The notes: a model not told the origin generated them from the sequence alone. Positions 41,683 through 51,645 are shown, numbered from the stretch's first letter. The stretch is DNA of 64,000 bases from JAGWBJ01 sp964291465 (GCA_964291465.2 OZ219934.1:11422-75421), one strand, 5' to 3'. Numbers and translations: made by a program.

Positions 41683-43140
41683 CTAGCCCCGCAGGTCCGG
41701 CTGCCTGGCGGCCCGGACCTCGTCCAGACGCGACACCGGCGTGGTGTGGGGCGCCCCAGTCACCAAGCCCGGGTCCTCGGTGACCTCCCGGTCGATGGCC
41801 CTCATGGCCTCGATGAAGGCGTCCAGGGTCTCCCGGCTCTCGGTCTCGGTGGGCTCTATCATCAGCGTCTCGTCCACGATGAGGGGGAAGTACATGGTCG
41901 GCGCGTGGACGCCGTAGTCCAGGAGCCGCTTGGCTATGTCCAGCCCCCGGGCGCCCCTGGCCTTCTGGTCCCTGGCCGACACCACGACCTCGTGCATGCA
42001 GCGGCGGTCGTAGGGCACATGGTAGGTGCCCCGCAGGCCCTGCAGCAGGTAGTTGGCGTTCAGCACCGCGTTGCCGCTCACCTCGGTCAGCCCCGTGTTG
42101 CCCATGCTGCGTATGTAGGTGTAGGCCCGCACCAGCACGCCGAAGTTGCCCTGGAACCCCGACACCCGCCCTATGGACTTGGATGGCTCGACCAGGGAGA
42201 AGGTCTCCCGGCCGTCGGAGTCGGACCGCTCCACCACCGGGGCAGGCAGGTAGGGGGTCAGCTCCTCGCTGGCACACACCGGCCCGGCCCCGGGGCCCCC
42301 GCCCCCGTGGGGCGTGGTGAATGTCTTGTGCAGGTTCAGGTGGACCACGTCGAACCCCAGGTCGGCGGGCTTGGCCCGCCCCAGCAGGGCGTTCATGTTG
42401 GCCCCGTCGCCGTACACCAGGCCGCCGGCCCGGTGGACCGTGTCGCACAGCTCCTGGATGTTGGTGTTGAACAGGCCCAGGGTGTTGGGCTGGGTTATCA
42501 TCAGGCCCGCCAGCCGCGAGTCGGCCACGGCCGCCAGCGCCTCCCTGTCCATGTTGCCGCTGGAGTCCGAGGGTATGGTCACCACCTGGAACCCGGCCAT
42601 GGCCGCCGACGCCGGGTTGGTGCCGTGGGCGCTGTCGGGGATGGCCACGGTTGTACGCTGGGTCTCCCCCCGGTCCAGCAGCGCCGCCCGGATCATCAGC
42701 ATGCCGCAGAACTCCCCCTGGGCCCCGGCCAGGGGCGACAGGCCGACTGCATTGGTGCCGGTGATCTCCGCCAGGTACCCCTGCAGGGTGTGGAGCAGCT
42801 TCAGGGCTCCCTGCACCGTCTCGGGGGGCTGGCGGGGGTGCAAGCCCGCGAACCCGGGGAGGAACGCCATCTCGTCGTTCACCTTGGGGTTGTACTTCAT
42901 CGTACAGCTCCCCAGGGGATAGAAGTTGGTGTCGATGGAGAAGTTCAGGTGGCTGAGGAGGGTGAAGTATCGGACGACCTGGGGCTCGGTCACCTCGGGC
43001 ATCCTCAGCTCGTCCCGCAGGAGGGCGGCGTCCAGGGCCGGCTGGGATGGAACGTCCAGGGAGGGCAGGTTGGCCCCCACCCTGCCCGGCACGCTGCGCT
43101 CCATCAGGGTGCGGCGGTCCATGCCGTCGCTGCGCGTCAT
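41683..43140 (-). CDS. gcvPB: Glycine dehydrogenase (decarboxylating) subunit 2
   Basis: 485 residues, the PLP-binding half of the split P protein: FYPLGSCTMKYNPK, GTNAVGLSPLAGAQGE, PDSAHGTNPASA, DGANMNALLG and the PLP Lys in HLNLHKTFTTPHGGGGPG. Together with GcvPA it decarboxylates glycine and loads the aminomethyl group on GcvH. The ATG at 43140 overlaps the gcvPA stop as ATGA, which fixes the start; a much longer open frame to 44088 runs through gcvPA in another frame. Last gene of the gcv operon. Confidence 0.96.
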   Translation of the reverse strand: MTRSDGMDRRTLMERSVPGRVGANLPSLDVPSQPALDAALLRDELRMPEVTEPQVVRYFTLLSHLNFSIDTNFYPLGSCTMKYNPKVNDEMAFLPGFAGLHPRQPPETVQGALKLLHTLQGYLAEITGTNAVGLSPLAGAQGEFCGMLMIRAALLDRGETQRTTVAIPDSAHGTNPASAAMAGFQVVTIPSDSSGNMDREALAAVADSRLAGLMITQPNTLGLFNTNIQELCDTVHRAGGLVYGDGANMNALLGRAKPADLGFDVVHLNLHKTFTTPHGGGGPGAGPVCASEELTPYLPAPVVERSDSDGRETFSLVEPSKSIGRVSGFQGNFGVLVRAYTYIRSMGNTGLTEVSGNAVLNANYLLQGLRGTYHVPYDRRCMHEVVVSARDQKARGARGLDIAKRLLDYGVHAPTMYFPLIVDETLMIEPTETESRETLDAFIEAMRAIDREVTEDPGLVTGAPHTTPVSRLDEVRAARQPDLRG

Positions 43141-44480
43141 TGCCCGGCCCCCGCGGCCAACGCCGACGCCAACTCCTCGATGTCCCCGCGGCTGTTCATC
43201 TCGGTGACGCACAGGACCATGCCGTTGGGGACCCTGTCGCTCACGTCGAGGCCGCCTATGATGTTGCGCTCCAGGAGCCCCCGGTTGATCTCGGCGGGCG
43301 GCGCCGGGCACTGGACGGTGAACTCGTTGAAGAAGGGCGCGTCCATGGGGAGGCTGAACCCCGGTATCTTCTCGATCAGCGAGGCCGCGTAGTGGGCCTT
43401 GTGGTAGGACAGCTCCGCCACGCGGCGCAGTCCCGCCTTGCCCAGGGCCGCCATGTACACCGTCGCGGCCAGGGTCATCAGCGCCTCGTTGGTGCAGATG
43501 TTGCTGGTGGCCCGCTCCCTTCTTATGTGCTGCTCCCTGGTGCTCAGGGTGAGCACGTAGCCCGTCCTGCCCTCGCTGTCGACGGTCTTGCCGGCGATGC
43601 GGCCCGGCATCTGGCGGATGTTTCTCTGGCGGGCGGTGAACAGGCCCAGGTAGGGGCCGCCGTAGCTCGGGGGTATGCCCAGGGCCTGACCCTCGCCAGT
43701 CACGATGTCCGCCCCGTAGTCGCCCGGGGGCTTCAGCATGCCCATGGCCACCGGGTTGGCGGACACGGCCAGCAGCGCGCCCTTCCCGTGGGCCTGGGCT
43801 TCGATGCGGGCCAGGTCGTGGAGGCATCCGAAGAAGTTGGGGTACTGGACCATGACGCAGGCCGTCTCGTCGGTCACATCCAGGGCTGCTGGGTCGGTCT
43901 CGGTGACGTCGACGCCCAGTCCCTGGGTGTACGCCCGGACCACCTGCCGGTACGAGGGGGATACCGTGTCCAGGATGACGACCTTGTTGCGCCCCGTCAC
44001 GCGGCACGCCATCAGCGCCGCCTCGGCCAGGGCCGACGCACCGTCGTACATCCCGGCGTCGGATACCTCCATCCCGAAGAGGCTGCATATCATCGTCTGG
44101 AAGTCGTACGTGACCTGCAGCGTCCCCTGGCTGACCTCCGGCTGGTAGGGAGTGTACGCCGTCAGGAACTCCCCGCGGGTGATGATGGCCCTCACGATGC
44201 TGGGGCTGAAGTGGTTGTAGGCGCCGCCGCCCAGGAAGGACACAGAGCCAGCCAGGCTCCGGTTGGAGTCCGCCATGGACTGGAGCTCCCGCTTGAGCTC
44301 CAGCTCCGAGAGGGGCGCGGGGATGTCGAGGGCGGGGTTGCGCACGCTGGCCGGTATGTCCTGGAACAGGTCGTCGACGGAGGCCGCGCCCACCGCCTCC
44401 AGCATGCGGGCGCGGTCGTCCAGCGTGTTGGGTATGTAGTGGAAGGCGCGGTCCGGGGCGTTGGGCGGCTCTCGTGTCAT
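43137..44480 (-). CDS. gcvPA: Glycine dehydrogenase (decarboxylating) subunit 1
   Basis: 447 residues, the N-terminal half of the split P protein: YIPNTLDDRARMLEAVG at the start, SFLGGGAYNHFSPSIV, FLTAYTPYQPEVSQGTLQ, QTMICSLFGMEVSDAGMYDG, and SYGGPYLGLFTARQ. It forms the heterotetramer with GcvPB. It follows gcvH after 57 bp and overlaps gcvPB by 4 bp. Split P is typical of Firmicutes, Thermotoga and Chloroflexi. Confidence 0.95.
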   Translation of the reverse strand: MTREPPNAPDRAFHYIPNTLDDRARMLEAVGAASVDDLFQDIPASVRNPALDIPAPLSELELKRELQSMADSNRSLAGSVSFLGGGAYNHFSPSIVRAIITRGEFLTAYTPYQPEVSQGTLQVTYDFQTMICSLFGMEVSDAGMYDGASALAEAALMACRVTGRNKVVILDTVSPSYRQVVRAYTQGLGVDVTETDPAALDVTDETACVMVQYPNFFGCLHDLARIEAQAHGKGALLAVSANPVAMGMLKPPGDYGADIVTGEGQALGIPPSYGGPYLGLFTARQRNIRQMPGRIAGKTVDSEGRTGYVLTLSTREQHIRRERATSNICTNEALMTLAATVYMAALGKAGLRRVAELSYHKAHYAASLIEKIPGFSLPMDAPFFNEFTVQCPAPPAEINRGLLERNIIGGLDVSDRVPNGMVLCVTEMNSRGDIEELASALAAGAGQ

Positions 44481-44537
44481 GGAGCGGCTCGGCAGTTCAT
44501 GTGTGGAGCCCCGGGAGTCCGCCCGCCCCGGCCCACC

Positions 44538-44927
44538 TTAGTGGGAGGTCTCTTCCAAAAACGCCGAGTACTCCTCGGCGCTCAGGAGGCGTTCCAGCTC
44601 GGCGGCGTCCTCCAGCCTCATCCGCAGGAGCCACCCCTTGCCGCTGGGGTCCTCGTTGACCAGCTCAGGGTGGTCGATGGCCTCCTGGTTCACGTCCACC
44701 ACCTCGCCGGTCACCGGGGAGAACAGGTCCGAGACCGCCTTCACCGACTCGATCTCGCCCAGCTTGGCGAACTGCTCCAGCCGGGCGCCCGCCGCTGGAA
44801 GGTCAAGGTACACCACGTCCCCGAGCTGGTCCTGGGCGTAGTGGGTGATTCCCACCAGGGCGTCGGAGCCCTCCTCCGGCTTCACCCACTCGTGCTCTTT
44901 GGTATACCTGCGGTCGTCGGGTATCAT
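44538..44927 (-). CDS. gcvH: Glycine cleavage system H protein
   Basis: 129 residues: YTKEHEWVK at the N-terminus, VGITHYAQDQLGDVVYLDLP, and the lipoylated Lys in GEIESVKAVSDLFSPVTGEV. The lipoyl arm shuttles aminomethyl and electrons between P, T and L proteins. The ATG overlaps the gcvT stop as ATGA. No lipoyl synthase or dihydrolipoamide dehydrogenase gene is in the window. Confidence 0.96.
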   Translation of the reverse strand: MIPDDRRYTKEHEWVKPEEGSDALVGITHYAQDQLGDVVYLDLPAAGARLEQFAKLGEIESVKAVSDLFSPVTGEVVDVNQEAIDHPELVNEDPSGKGWLLRMRLEDAAELERLLSAEEYSAFLEETSH

Positions 44928-46021
44928 GCGCTGGACTCTCTGGTGTAGAAGGGCAGGGAAACGACCTCGGCTTCGGCGAGTCTACCGCGGATGTCTATCT
45001 GGAGCGGGCTTCCGGCTCCCGCGAATCCACTGAGAACATAGCCCATCGCAACGACTCTGTCAAGGGTCGGAGACTGGGTGCCGCTGGTCACGGTCCCCAC
45101 CTGGTCGCCGCCACTGAGGATCGGATAGCCGTGCCTGGCCAGGCTTCGTCCCTGGACGTTCAGCCCCACCAGCCGCCTGGGAGGGCCCTCCTCGTTCTGC
45201 CTCCGGAGGACCTCCGCCCCGACGAACTCCTTGTCCAGCCGGACGAAGCGCTCCAGGCCCGCCTCGATGGGCGTCGTGGTGGTGTCTATGTCGTTGCCGT
45301 GGAGGCTCAGCCCCGCCTCCAGCCGGAGCACGTCCCGGGCGCCGAGGCCGCAGGGAGCGCCCCCGGCCTCCATGAGCGCCCGCCAGACGTGGGCTGCGTC
45401 CGCGGCTTCGACGATCAGCTCGAAGCCGTCCTCCCCGGTGTACCCGGTGCGCCCCACGAAGGCCGGCCGCGACGCCACAATCCCCTCGGTGTAGGAGAAG
45501 AAGCGCATCCGCGACGTATCCACGTCGCCGGCCGCCTCCAGCAGCCCAGGGGTGGCGGGCCCCTGGAGGGCGATCATGGCCGTGGCCTGGGTGCGGTCCT
45601 CGATGGACACGCCCGGGAACTTCTCCTGGGCCCAGCGGCGCATCCACGGCACCACGTACTGCCGGTTGGAGGCGTTGCAGACCAGCAGGTACCGCTCCTC
45701 GTCCACCCGGTAGTAGACCGTGTCGTCGATGATGCCGCCCTCCTCGTTGCAGATGAGGGCGTAGCGGGCCCTGCCCTGGCGCAGGTTGGAGGCGGTGTGG
45801 GTGACGACCCAGTCCAGGAAGGCGGGGGCGTCGGGGCCCGATATCCCCAGGCGTCCCATGTGGGAAACGTCGAAGAGCCCCGCCCTGGAGCGCACCGCCC
45901 GGGTCTCGGCCAGGATGCCGGTGTACTGCACCGGCATGTCCCAACCGGCAAAGGGGACCATCCTCGCGTTCAGCGACGTGTGCGTACCGTGAAGGGGCGT
46001 CCTATTGAGCTGTTCGGCCAA
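44924..46021 (-). CDS. gcvT: Aminomethyltransferase (glycine cleavage T protein)
   Basis: 365 residues of the T protein: TPLHGTHTSLNARMVPFAGWDMPVQY in order, SRAGLFDVSHMGRLGISG, NEEGGIIDDTVYYR, FVGRTGYTGEDGFEL, GLGARDVLRLEAGLSLHGNDID. It transfers the methylene group to tetrahydrofolate, releasing ammonia. The start is TTG 46021 with AGGAG about 9 bp upstream; no ATG is near. Only 16 bp separate it from the ABC gene, leaving no room for a glycine riboswitch, so the gcv operon is probably read through from the ABC promoter. Confidence 0.95.
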   Translation of the reverse strand: MAEQLNRTPLHGTHTSLNARMVPFAGWDMPVQYTGILAETRAVRSRAGLFDVSHMGRLGISGPDAPAFLDWVVTHTASNLRQGRARYALICNEEGGIIDDTVYYRVDEERYLLVCNASNRQYVVPWMRRWAQEKFPGVSIEDRTQATAMIALQGPATPGLLEAAGDVDTSRMRFFSYTEGIVASRPAFVGRTGYTGEDGFELIVEAADAAHVWRALMEAGGAPCGLGARDVLRLEAGLSLHGNDIDTTTTPIEAGLERFVRLDKEFVGAEVLRRQNEEGPPRRLVGLNVQGRSLARHGYPILSGGDQVGTVTSGTQSPTLDRVVAMGYVLSGFAGAGSPLQIDIRGRLAEAEVVSLPFYTRESSA

Positions 46022-46037
46022 GACTCGGCTCCTGCAA

Positions 46038-47955
46038 CTAGTTGTCGGCGTGGGCGGGGGACCCGCCCTCCGCCGCGGCCCCCTGCAGGCCGTAGTTGAT
46101 GTCGTACAGGCGGCTGTAGGCGCCGCCCCGCTCCAGCAGCTCCTCGTGCCGGCCCACCTCCAGCACCCGGCCCTGGTCCAGCACGACGATCACGTCGGCG
46201 TTGCGTATGGTGGAGAGGCGGTGGGCGATGACTATCGACGTGCGGCCCTGGAGTATCCCCTTCAGGGCGCTCTGGATCACCAGCTCCGTTTGCGTGTCGA
46301 TGTTGGCGGTGGCCTCGTCCAGGACCAGGATGCGCGGGTTGCTGACGATGGCCCGGGCGAAGCTCAGGAGCTGCCTCTGGCCCACGCTGAGGTTGGTCCC
46401 CCGCTCGGCAAGCTCGGACTTGTAGCCGTTGTCCAGGGCCATGATGAAATCATGGGCCCCCACGGCCTTGGCAGCCTCCACCACGTCCTGGTCCGTGGCC
46501 TCCTCGTGGCTGTAGCGTATGTTCTCCTCCACCGTTCCCGAGAAGAGGAAGGGCTCCTGAAGCACCATGCTCATCTGGCCCACCAGGGACCTGCGCTTCA
46601 CGTCCCGGACGTCGTAGCCGTCGACGGTGATGCGTCCCTCGGTGACGTCGGCGAACCTGGTCAGGAGGGTGACGAAGGTGCTCTTGCCCGCCCCGGTGGC
46701 CCCCACCAGCGCCACCGTCTGGCCGGGGTTGAAGTGCAGGTCCACGTCCTTCAGGACGTCAACGCCGGGCACGTAGTGGAAGCTGACGTTCTCGTACCTG
46801 ATCTCTCCCCTTATCGGGGGCATGTCTCCCGCCTCGGGCTTGTCCATCACCTCGGGCTTCAGGTCCACCACCTCGAAGATCCGCACGCCGGCGGCCATCC
46901 CCCGCTGGAGCTGGGTGTACTGCATGGTCAGGTGGCGGACGGGCTCGAAGAAGCGCTGTATCCACATGGGAAAGGCTATCAGCACCCCCCAGTCTATGTC
47001 CTGGTCCAGGGCCATGATCCCGCCATATACGACGACCACTCCGAACCCGAATCCGATGAGCAGCTCCACCACAGGCTGGAGGCCCCCCGAGAAGCGGCTG
47101 GCCTGCATGTTGGCGTCCAGGTGCTCGTAGTTCAGCTCGTCGAAGTGCTTGAGGTTCTCCCCCTGCCGGTTCAGGCTCTCAACTACCCTGACGCCGGTGA
47201 TGTTCTGGTTGTACTCCCCGTTGACCATGGCGATGGCCCGGCGGATGCGGATGAACGACCGGCGGGCGAACTTCTGCCAGTAGGCCAGGATGATGAACAG
47301 CACCGGGATGACACTCAGGCACACCAGGGAGAGGCGCAAGTCCACCAGCCCTACAAAGGGCAGTATCACCGCCATCAACAGCACTATGCCCACCAGGCTG
47401 AGGATGTCCGAGAGGCTCAGCACCATCAGCTCAAAGGTCTCGGTGAGCTGGATGACGTCGCTGGAGAGGCGCGACATTATCCGGCCCACGGGCGTGCGGT
47501 GGAAGAAGGACGGCGACAGCTCCTGGAGATGGCCGAACATGTGGGTGCGCAGGGCGTAGAGGATGCTCTGGCCCAGCTTGGGCATGTAGATGAACTGGCA
47601 TGTACATGGCGCCGAAGGTCATCAACGCCGACGCCAGGAAGGCGATGCCGATGACGTGGAGCCGCCACACCTCTCCGCTGTTGATCCCCCAATCGATGCC
47701 CAGCAGCACGATCAGGGGCACGGTCACGTTGCCCAGGGTATAGAGGGATACCGCCAGAAGCGAGAGTGCGACCTCTTTCTTGAAGGGCTTGAGATAGGAC
47801 GCCAGCCGGGTGACCACCCTGTGGTCGTAGGCGCTCCCCACGATCCCCTCGTCGGTCAGGTTGTCCATGGTCGGGGCGTGCATGGATCCGGCGTTCATGC
47901 CCCGCATGTTGCCCAACATGCCCCCGAAACCGGCGCCACCGCCCCCGGCGTGCAT
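46038..47955 (-). pseudogene. ABC exporter (permease-ATPase half-transporter), one frameshift
   Basis: Read with one base removed, the gene encodes 638 residues. A Gly/Met-rich N-terminus precedes an ABC type-I membrane domain and an ATPase with Walker A VGATGAGKST, Q-loop VLQEPFLFSGTVEENI, signature LSVGQRQLLSFARA, Walker B ILVLDEATANID and H-loop AHRLST. The break is at 47597-47598: one G too many changes MYMQFIYMPKLGQ to MYMPVHLH. Everything else is intact. It abuts the neighbouring ABC gene (TAG then ATG), so the two likely form a heterodimeric exporter. Sequence error and recent inactivation are both possible. Confidence 0.85.
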
Positions 47956-49805
47956 CTAGCCGCCCCCTCCGTTGGCCCCGCCCAGGGCCTCCCTGGCCAG
48001 GGGCCCCGATGGCATGGGCGCGTCCAGCAGGACCTCCTCCTGGGGCCGGAGCTGCAGGTCGTATATCTCCCGGTAGAGCCCGCCCCTGGCCATCAGCTCC
48101 AGGTGGCTGCCCTCCTCCACGATCTCGCCGTTCTTCAGGACCAGGATCAGGTCGGCCTCCCGCACCGTGCTCAGCCGGTGGGCGATGACGAAGGTGGTCC
48201 TGCCCTTCATCACCTCCACCATGGCCCGGTGTATCTGGCGCTCCGTCTCCACGTCCACGCTGGAGGTGGAGTCATCCAGGATGAGCACGGGCGGGTCCAG
48301 GAGTATGGTCCTGGCGATGGAGAGGCGCTGCCTCTGCCCGCCGGAGAGGGTCGAGCCCCGCTCCCCGACCCAGGTATCGTACCCGTAGGGCAGCTCCTCG
48401 ATCTGCCCGTGGAGCTGGGCCACCTTCGCCGCCAGGGTTACGTCCTCCTCGGAGGCGTCCACCGCGCCGTAGGCTATGTTGTCCCGCACCGTGGCGCTGA
48501 ACAGGTACACGTCCTGCTGCACGATGCCCACGTTCCTGCGGAGGGAGGCCAGGGTGAACTCCCGGATGTCCCGCCCGTCGATGGTGATCCGGCCGCCCGT
48601 CACGTCGTAGAACCGGGGCAGCATGTTCACGATGGTGCTCTTGCCACTCCCCGGGGCCCCCAGCAAGGCGATCACCGAGCCGGGGGAGGCGGATATGTTG
48701 ACGTTCCTCAGGGCTGGCGCGTCCCCTCCGTAGGAGTCCCCGTAGGAGAAAGTCACATTCTCGAAGCGGACGTGGCCGGCGGGGCGGCCCATCTCCCGGG
48801 CGTCGCGCCGCTCCACCACCGGGGACTGGGCGTCCAGCACGTCGAAGAGCCTGGTGCCCGAGGATACGGCCCGGGAGAAGCTGCTGATGATCTGGGGGGT
48901 CATGGCGTACGGGGAAGGTGAGCTGGTTCATCAGCAGGAGGAACATGGCCAGGTCATCGGGCCCCAGGTCGCCCCGGACCACCTCCCAGCCCCCATACCA
49001 GATAATCAGGCCCAGCGCCAGGGTGAAGTAGAAGGTCATCCACGCCCCGTTGGTCCCCTGCAGCCTCTCCGACGCGAAGTACTCGGCCTGGAGGGCCCGG
49101 GCCTTGCGCCGGAACTTCCCCTTCTCGTGCTCCTCGGCGGCGAACGCCTTGACCACGTGTATGCCCGACAGGTTCTCCTGCATGACCGTGACCAGCTCGC
49201 CCATGATCTCCTGGACGTGGAGCCACATAGCCCTGAGGCGGGTCATGACCACCGTCGACCTGGCCACCAGGAAGGGCACGAAGGCCAGGGCCCTCAGGGT
49301 CAGCTCCCAGTTCAGGTAGACCAGCAGCGCGACGATGGCGCCGACCCTGACCGCCACCTCCAGGGAGCGGACCATCCCCATCATGACGAACCGCCTCACC
49401 GCCTCGATGTCCGAGGTGACCTTGGACATCAGGTTCCCCGTGTGCTCCTTGTCGTGGTAGGCGAAGCTCAGGTGCTGGAGCTTGTCGTACATGGAGTTCC
49501 GCAGGTCGTAGGAGACCTTCTGGGACAGGGAGTCCGTGGTGTAGGTGCGGCCAAAGTCGAATATCCCCCGCATGAGGCTGGCGCCCAGGAGGCCCAGGGC
49601 GAAGTAGAACAGGGTCCCCCCGCTCCACGTCCCCCAACATCAGGGAGCCGTCGTCTGCCCGGACCACGACCCTGCCGATGGCCTCTCCCAGCAGGTGGAC
49701 CACCAGTAGAGAGAAGACGATGGCGGCGAAGAAGCTGAAATATGCCAGGACGAGGCGCTTCCGGTAGCGCAGGGTCATCCCGACTATTCTTCGAAGGACT
49801 TCCAT
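47956..49805 (-). pseudogene. ABC exporter (permease-ATPase half-transporter), two frameshifts
   Basis: Read with two bases removed, it encodes 615 residues. The membrane domain starts MEVLRRIVGMTLRYRKRLVLAYF, followed by an ATPase with Walker A LGAPGSGKST, Q-loop IVQQDVYLFSATVRDNI, signature LSGGQRQRLSIART, Walker B VLILDDSTSSVD and H-loop AHRLST. Breaks lie in a run of six C at 49616-49621 (frame jumps into TLFYFALGLLG) and at GG 48904-48905 (QLTFPVR into MTPQIISSF). The degenerate Walker B (DDST) suits the partner of a heterodimer with one weak site. All sequence between the breaks is well conserved. Confidence 0.85.
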
Positions 49806-49900
49806 ATCTCAGTGCGGGCGAGGGGCCGAGGGGAGGACGGAGGGGCCGGGGGCGGCATAGCGCGGCCGGTCGAGTTTACATCCAAGCCTCAAACGGGGAC

Positions 49901-49929
49901 ATTATATTACTTTCCCGCGTCGATGTACA
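49901..49929 (-). promoter_or_regulatory. Promoter of the ABC-gcv gene run
   Basis: On the minus strand TGTACA (49929-49924), 17 bp, TATAAT (49906-49901). It is the only good promoter found upstream of the ABC pair and the gcv genes. Confidence 0.55.
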
Positions 49930-50013
49930 TGCAGACCCGGGCCCCTAAACGCCCGGACTTCGTGACAACCCCTCCCCTTCCCCGCTGCCTGGCGTCACTA
50001 CCCATACCCCCAA

Positions 50014-50124
50014 GGGTAGATTTCTCTCTCCGCTTCGCTCCGCTCGAAATGACAGGATGGGGACCGTGCAGTGGATTGGCCCCTGAATTCCGGCTCGGGG
50101 GCCGGAATGCTCGGGGGCCGGAAT
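50014..50124. repeat. Dispersed palindromic repeat and 16-bp tandem repeat
   Basis: GGTAGATTTCTCTCTCCGCT and CTCGAAATGAC (50014-50053) match the element at 19414-19444, with ATTTC...GAAAT ends. At 50093-50124 the 16-mer GCTCGGGGGCCGGAAT occurs twice in a row. The 49806-50186 spacer holds no ORF worth naming. Confidence 0.6.
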
Positions 50125-50186
50125 GACGGTGATGATACGGCGGCCTCCACCGGCGCCGCCTCCCCGTGCCCCCAAGGGCGCTCCAG

Positions 50187-50215
50187 TTGACACCGGGGGC
50201 AATAGGCGGTATTAA
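50187..50215 (+). promoter_or_regulatory. Promoter of the leader ORF and MFS gene
   Basis: TTGACA (50187-50192), 17 bp, TATTAA (50210-50215), one of the best matches in the window. Confidence 0.75.
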
Positions 50216-50234
50216 TTCTCCCGACGGGAGGACC

Positions 50235-50291
50235 ATGACCTTCGCAGCGATTCCAACGCCGGCGCCGCTGCCGGCACGGGCCATGCCGTGA
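50235..50291 (+). CDS. 18-residue leader peptide upstream of MFS gene
   Basis: ATG 50235 follows an excellent GGGAGGACC site and encodes MTFAAIPTPAPLPARAMP. Its TGA overlaps the GTG of the MFS gene (GTGA). The transporter lacks its own ribosome site, so translation is probably coupled through the leader. The Pro/Ala-rich peptide may stall ribosomes. Alternatively this is the true N-terminus, shifted out of frame. Confidence 0.5.
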   Translation: MTFAAIPTPAPLPARAMP

Positions 50292-51556
50292 CCGCGGAAA
50301 AGGAGCACGCCCACGCCCACCACCACGACGGTGGGGCGGGGCTCAGAGGCAAGGCGTCCTTCATCCTGACCGGGCTCAGCGGGGGCCACGGGGTCTTCCA
50401 CTGGCTGAACCACAGCTTCCTGGTGATGCTCCCCGAGGTGAAGGCCACCTTCGGGCTGGGAGCCCTGGAGGTGGGCGGCATCGCCGCGGTGCGGGAGGTC
50501 CTGTCGGGCCTCATCACCCTGCCCGGCGGCATCATCGCCGACGTTCTCCGGCGCTACTGGGGGCTGGTCCTGGCCCTGTGCATGGCCGGATTCGGCCTGG
50601 GATGGCTGGTCATGGGCGCCTCTCCGGTGTACGGCGTCCTGCTGCTGGGCATGGCCGTGGTCTCCATCTCCACTTCCCTCTGGCACCTGCCCGCCATGGC
50701 GTCCCTGTCCCACCACTTCTCCCACAGGAGGGGGACGGCCCTCTCCTTCCACGGCATAGGCGGCAACATCGGCGACGTGGCGGGGCCCGCCATCACCGGC
50801 TTTCTTCTGGTAGTCCTCGCCTGGCGGGAGGTCCTGAGCATATACGCCGTTGCCCCCGTCCTGCTGGCCTTCGTCGTCTTCTGGGCCTTCCGGGACATCG
50901 GCAAGACGGCCGACTCGGACACGCCCCGCACCGACCTGGCGGGACAGATGCGGCTGACGAGGCAGCTACTCAGGGACCCGGCGCTGTGGGGAGTGATACT
51001 GGTGGCGGGCCTGCGGGGCATGGCCTCCCTGGCCTTCTTCACCTTCCTGACCCTGTACCTGGACGAGGAAGCAGGGCTGGGCAAGGGGGCACGTGGGCTC
51101 TACTTCGGCCTGCTGGTGGCAGTCGGAGTCGTGTCCACGCCCACCATGGGGTACCTGTCCGACAGGCTGGGGCGCAAGCTGGTCCTGGTGCCGGGACTGC
51201 TGCTCCTGTGCACCCTGTCCCTGCTGATGGTGCCCTTGGGGGACGGGTTCACCCTCCCCATCATCATCGCCGCCCTCGGCCTGTTCCTGTTCAGCGACCA
51301 GCCCATCCTGACGGCGGCGGCCCTGGACATGGTCGACGAGGGCGTGGCCACCAGCACCCTGGGGGTCCTTTCCTTCTCCCGGTTCGTCATGAGCGGCGCG
51401 TCCCCCCTCATAGCCGGCGCCATGCGCGACGCCTGGGGCTTCGACGCCATCTTCTACTATGCTGCGGTGCTGTTCGCCCTGGCCGCCGCGGTCCTCACCA
51501 CGGTCCCGCTGAGGAAGAGGGCCGGGCCCCCCGCCGCCCACGGCCACGCCCACTAG
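50288..51556 (+). CDS. MFS transporter with histidine-rich termini
   Basis: 422 residues and twelve helices, resembling the fosmidomycin-resistance and nitrate/sugar MFS groups (GHGVFHWLNHSFLVMLPEV, then RRGTALSFHGIGGNIGDVAGP, and the second-half loop GYLSDRLGRK). Both ends carry histidine clusters, HAHAHHHD at residues 7-14 and HGHAH at the very C-terminus, which could bind metal. HWLNH and SHHFSHRR add further His in the membrane half. Export of a metal or metal chelate is a guess; drug efflux is the default. GTG 50288 overlaps the leader stop. Confidence 0.83.
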   Translation: MTAEKEHAHAHHHDGGAGLRGKASFILTGLSGGHGVFHWLNHSFLVMLPEVKATFGLGALEVGGIAAVREVLSGLITLPGGIIADVLRRYWGLVLALCMAGFGLGWLVMGASPVYGVLLLGMAVVSISTSLWHLPAMASLSHHFSHRRGTALSFHGIGGNIGDVAGPAITGFLLVVLAWREVLSIYAVAPVLLAFVVFWAFRDIGKTADSDTPRTDLAGQMRLTRQLLRDPALWGVILVAGLRGMASLAFFTFLTLYLDEEAGLGKGARGLYFGLLVAVGVVSTPTMGYLSDRLGRKLVLVPGLLLLCTLSLLMVPLGDGFTLPIIIAALGLFLFSDQPILTAAALDMVDEGVATSTLGVLSFSRFVMSGASPLIAGAMRDAWGFDAIFYYAAVLFALAAAVLTTVPLRKRAGPPAAHGHAH

Positions 51557-51645
51557 CCGACTTGGGCGGCCTCCAACCCGTCTTCCGCTCCGCCCTCCAA
51601 CGGCCATTGCCATTACAGCGGGCTCGCGGCGCCCACCCCATCAGA

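Noticed and set aside
41683..44088. An 801-codon minus-strand open frame covering gcvPB and beyond
   Set aside because: Its first 316 codons are an out-of-frame shadow of gcvPA; the ATGA overlap at 43137-43140 gives the true gcvPB start.
46022..46037. Glycine riboswitch upstream of gcvT
   Set aside because: The spacer is only 16 bp, too short for an aptamer.
48272..49573. A 433-codon frame as a separate ABC permease
   Set aside because: It is the middle segment of the frameshifted ABC gene and reads nonsense after QLTFPVR.
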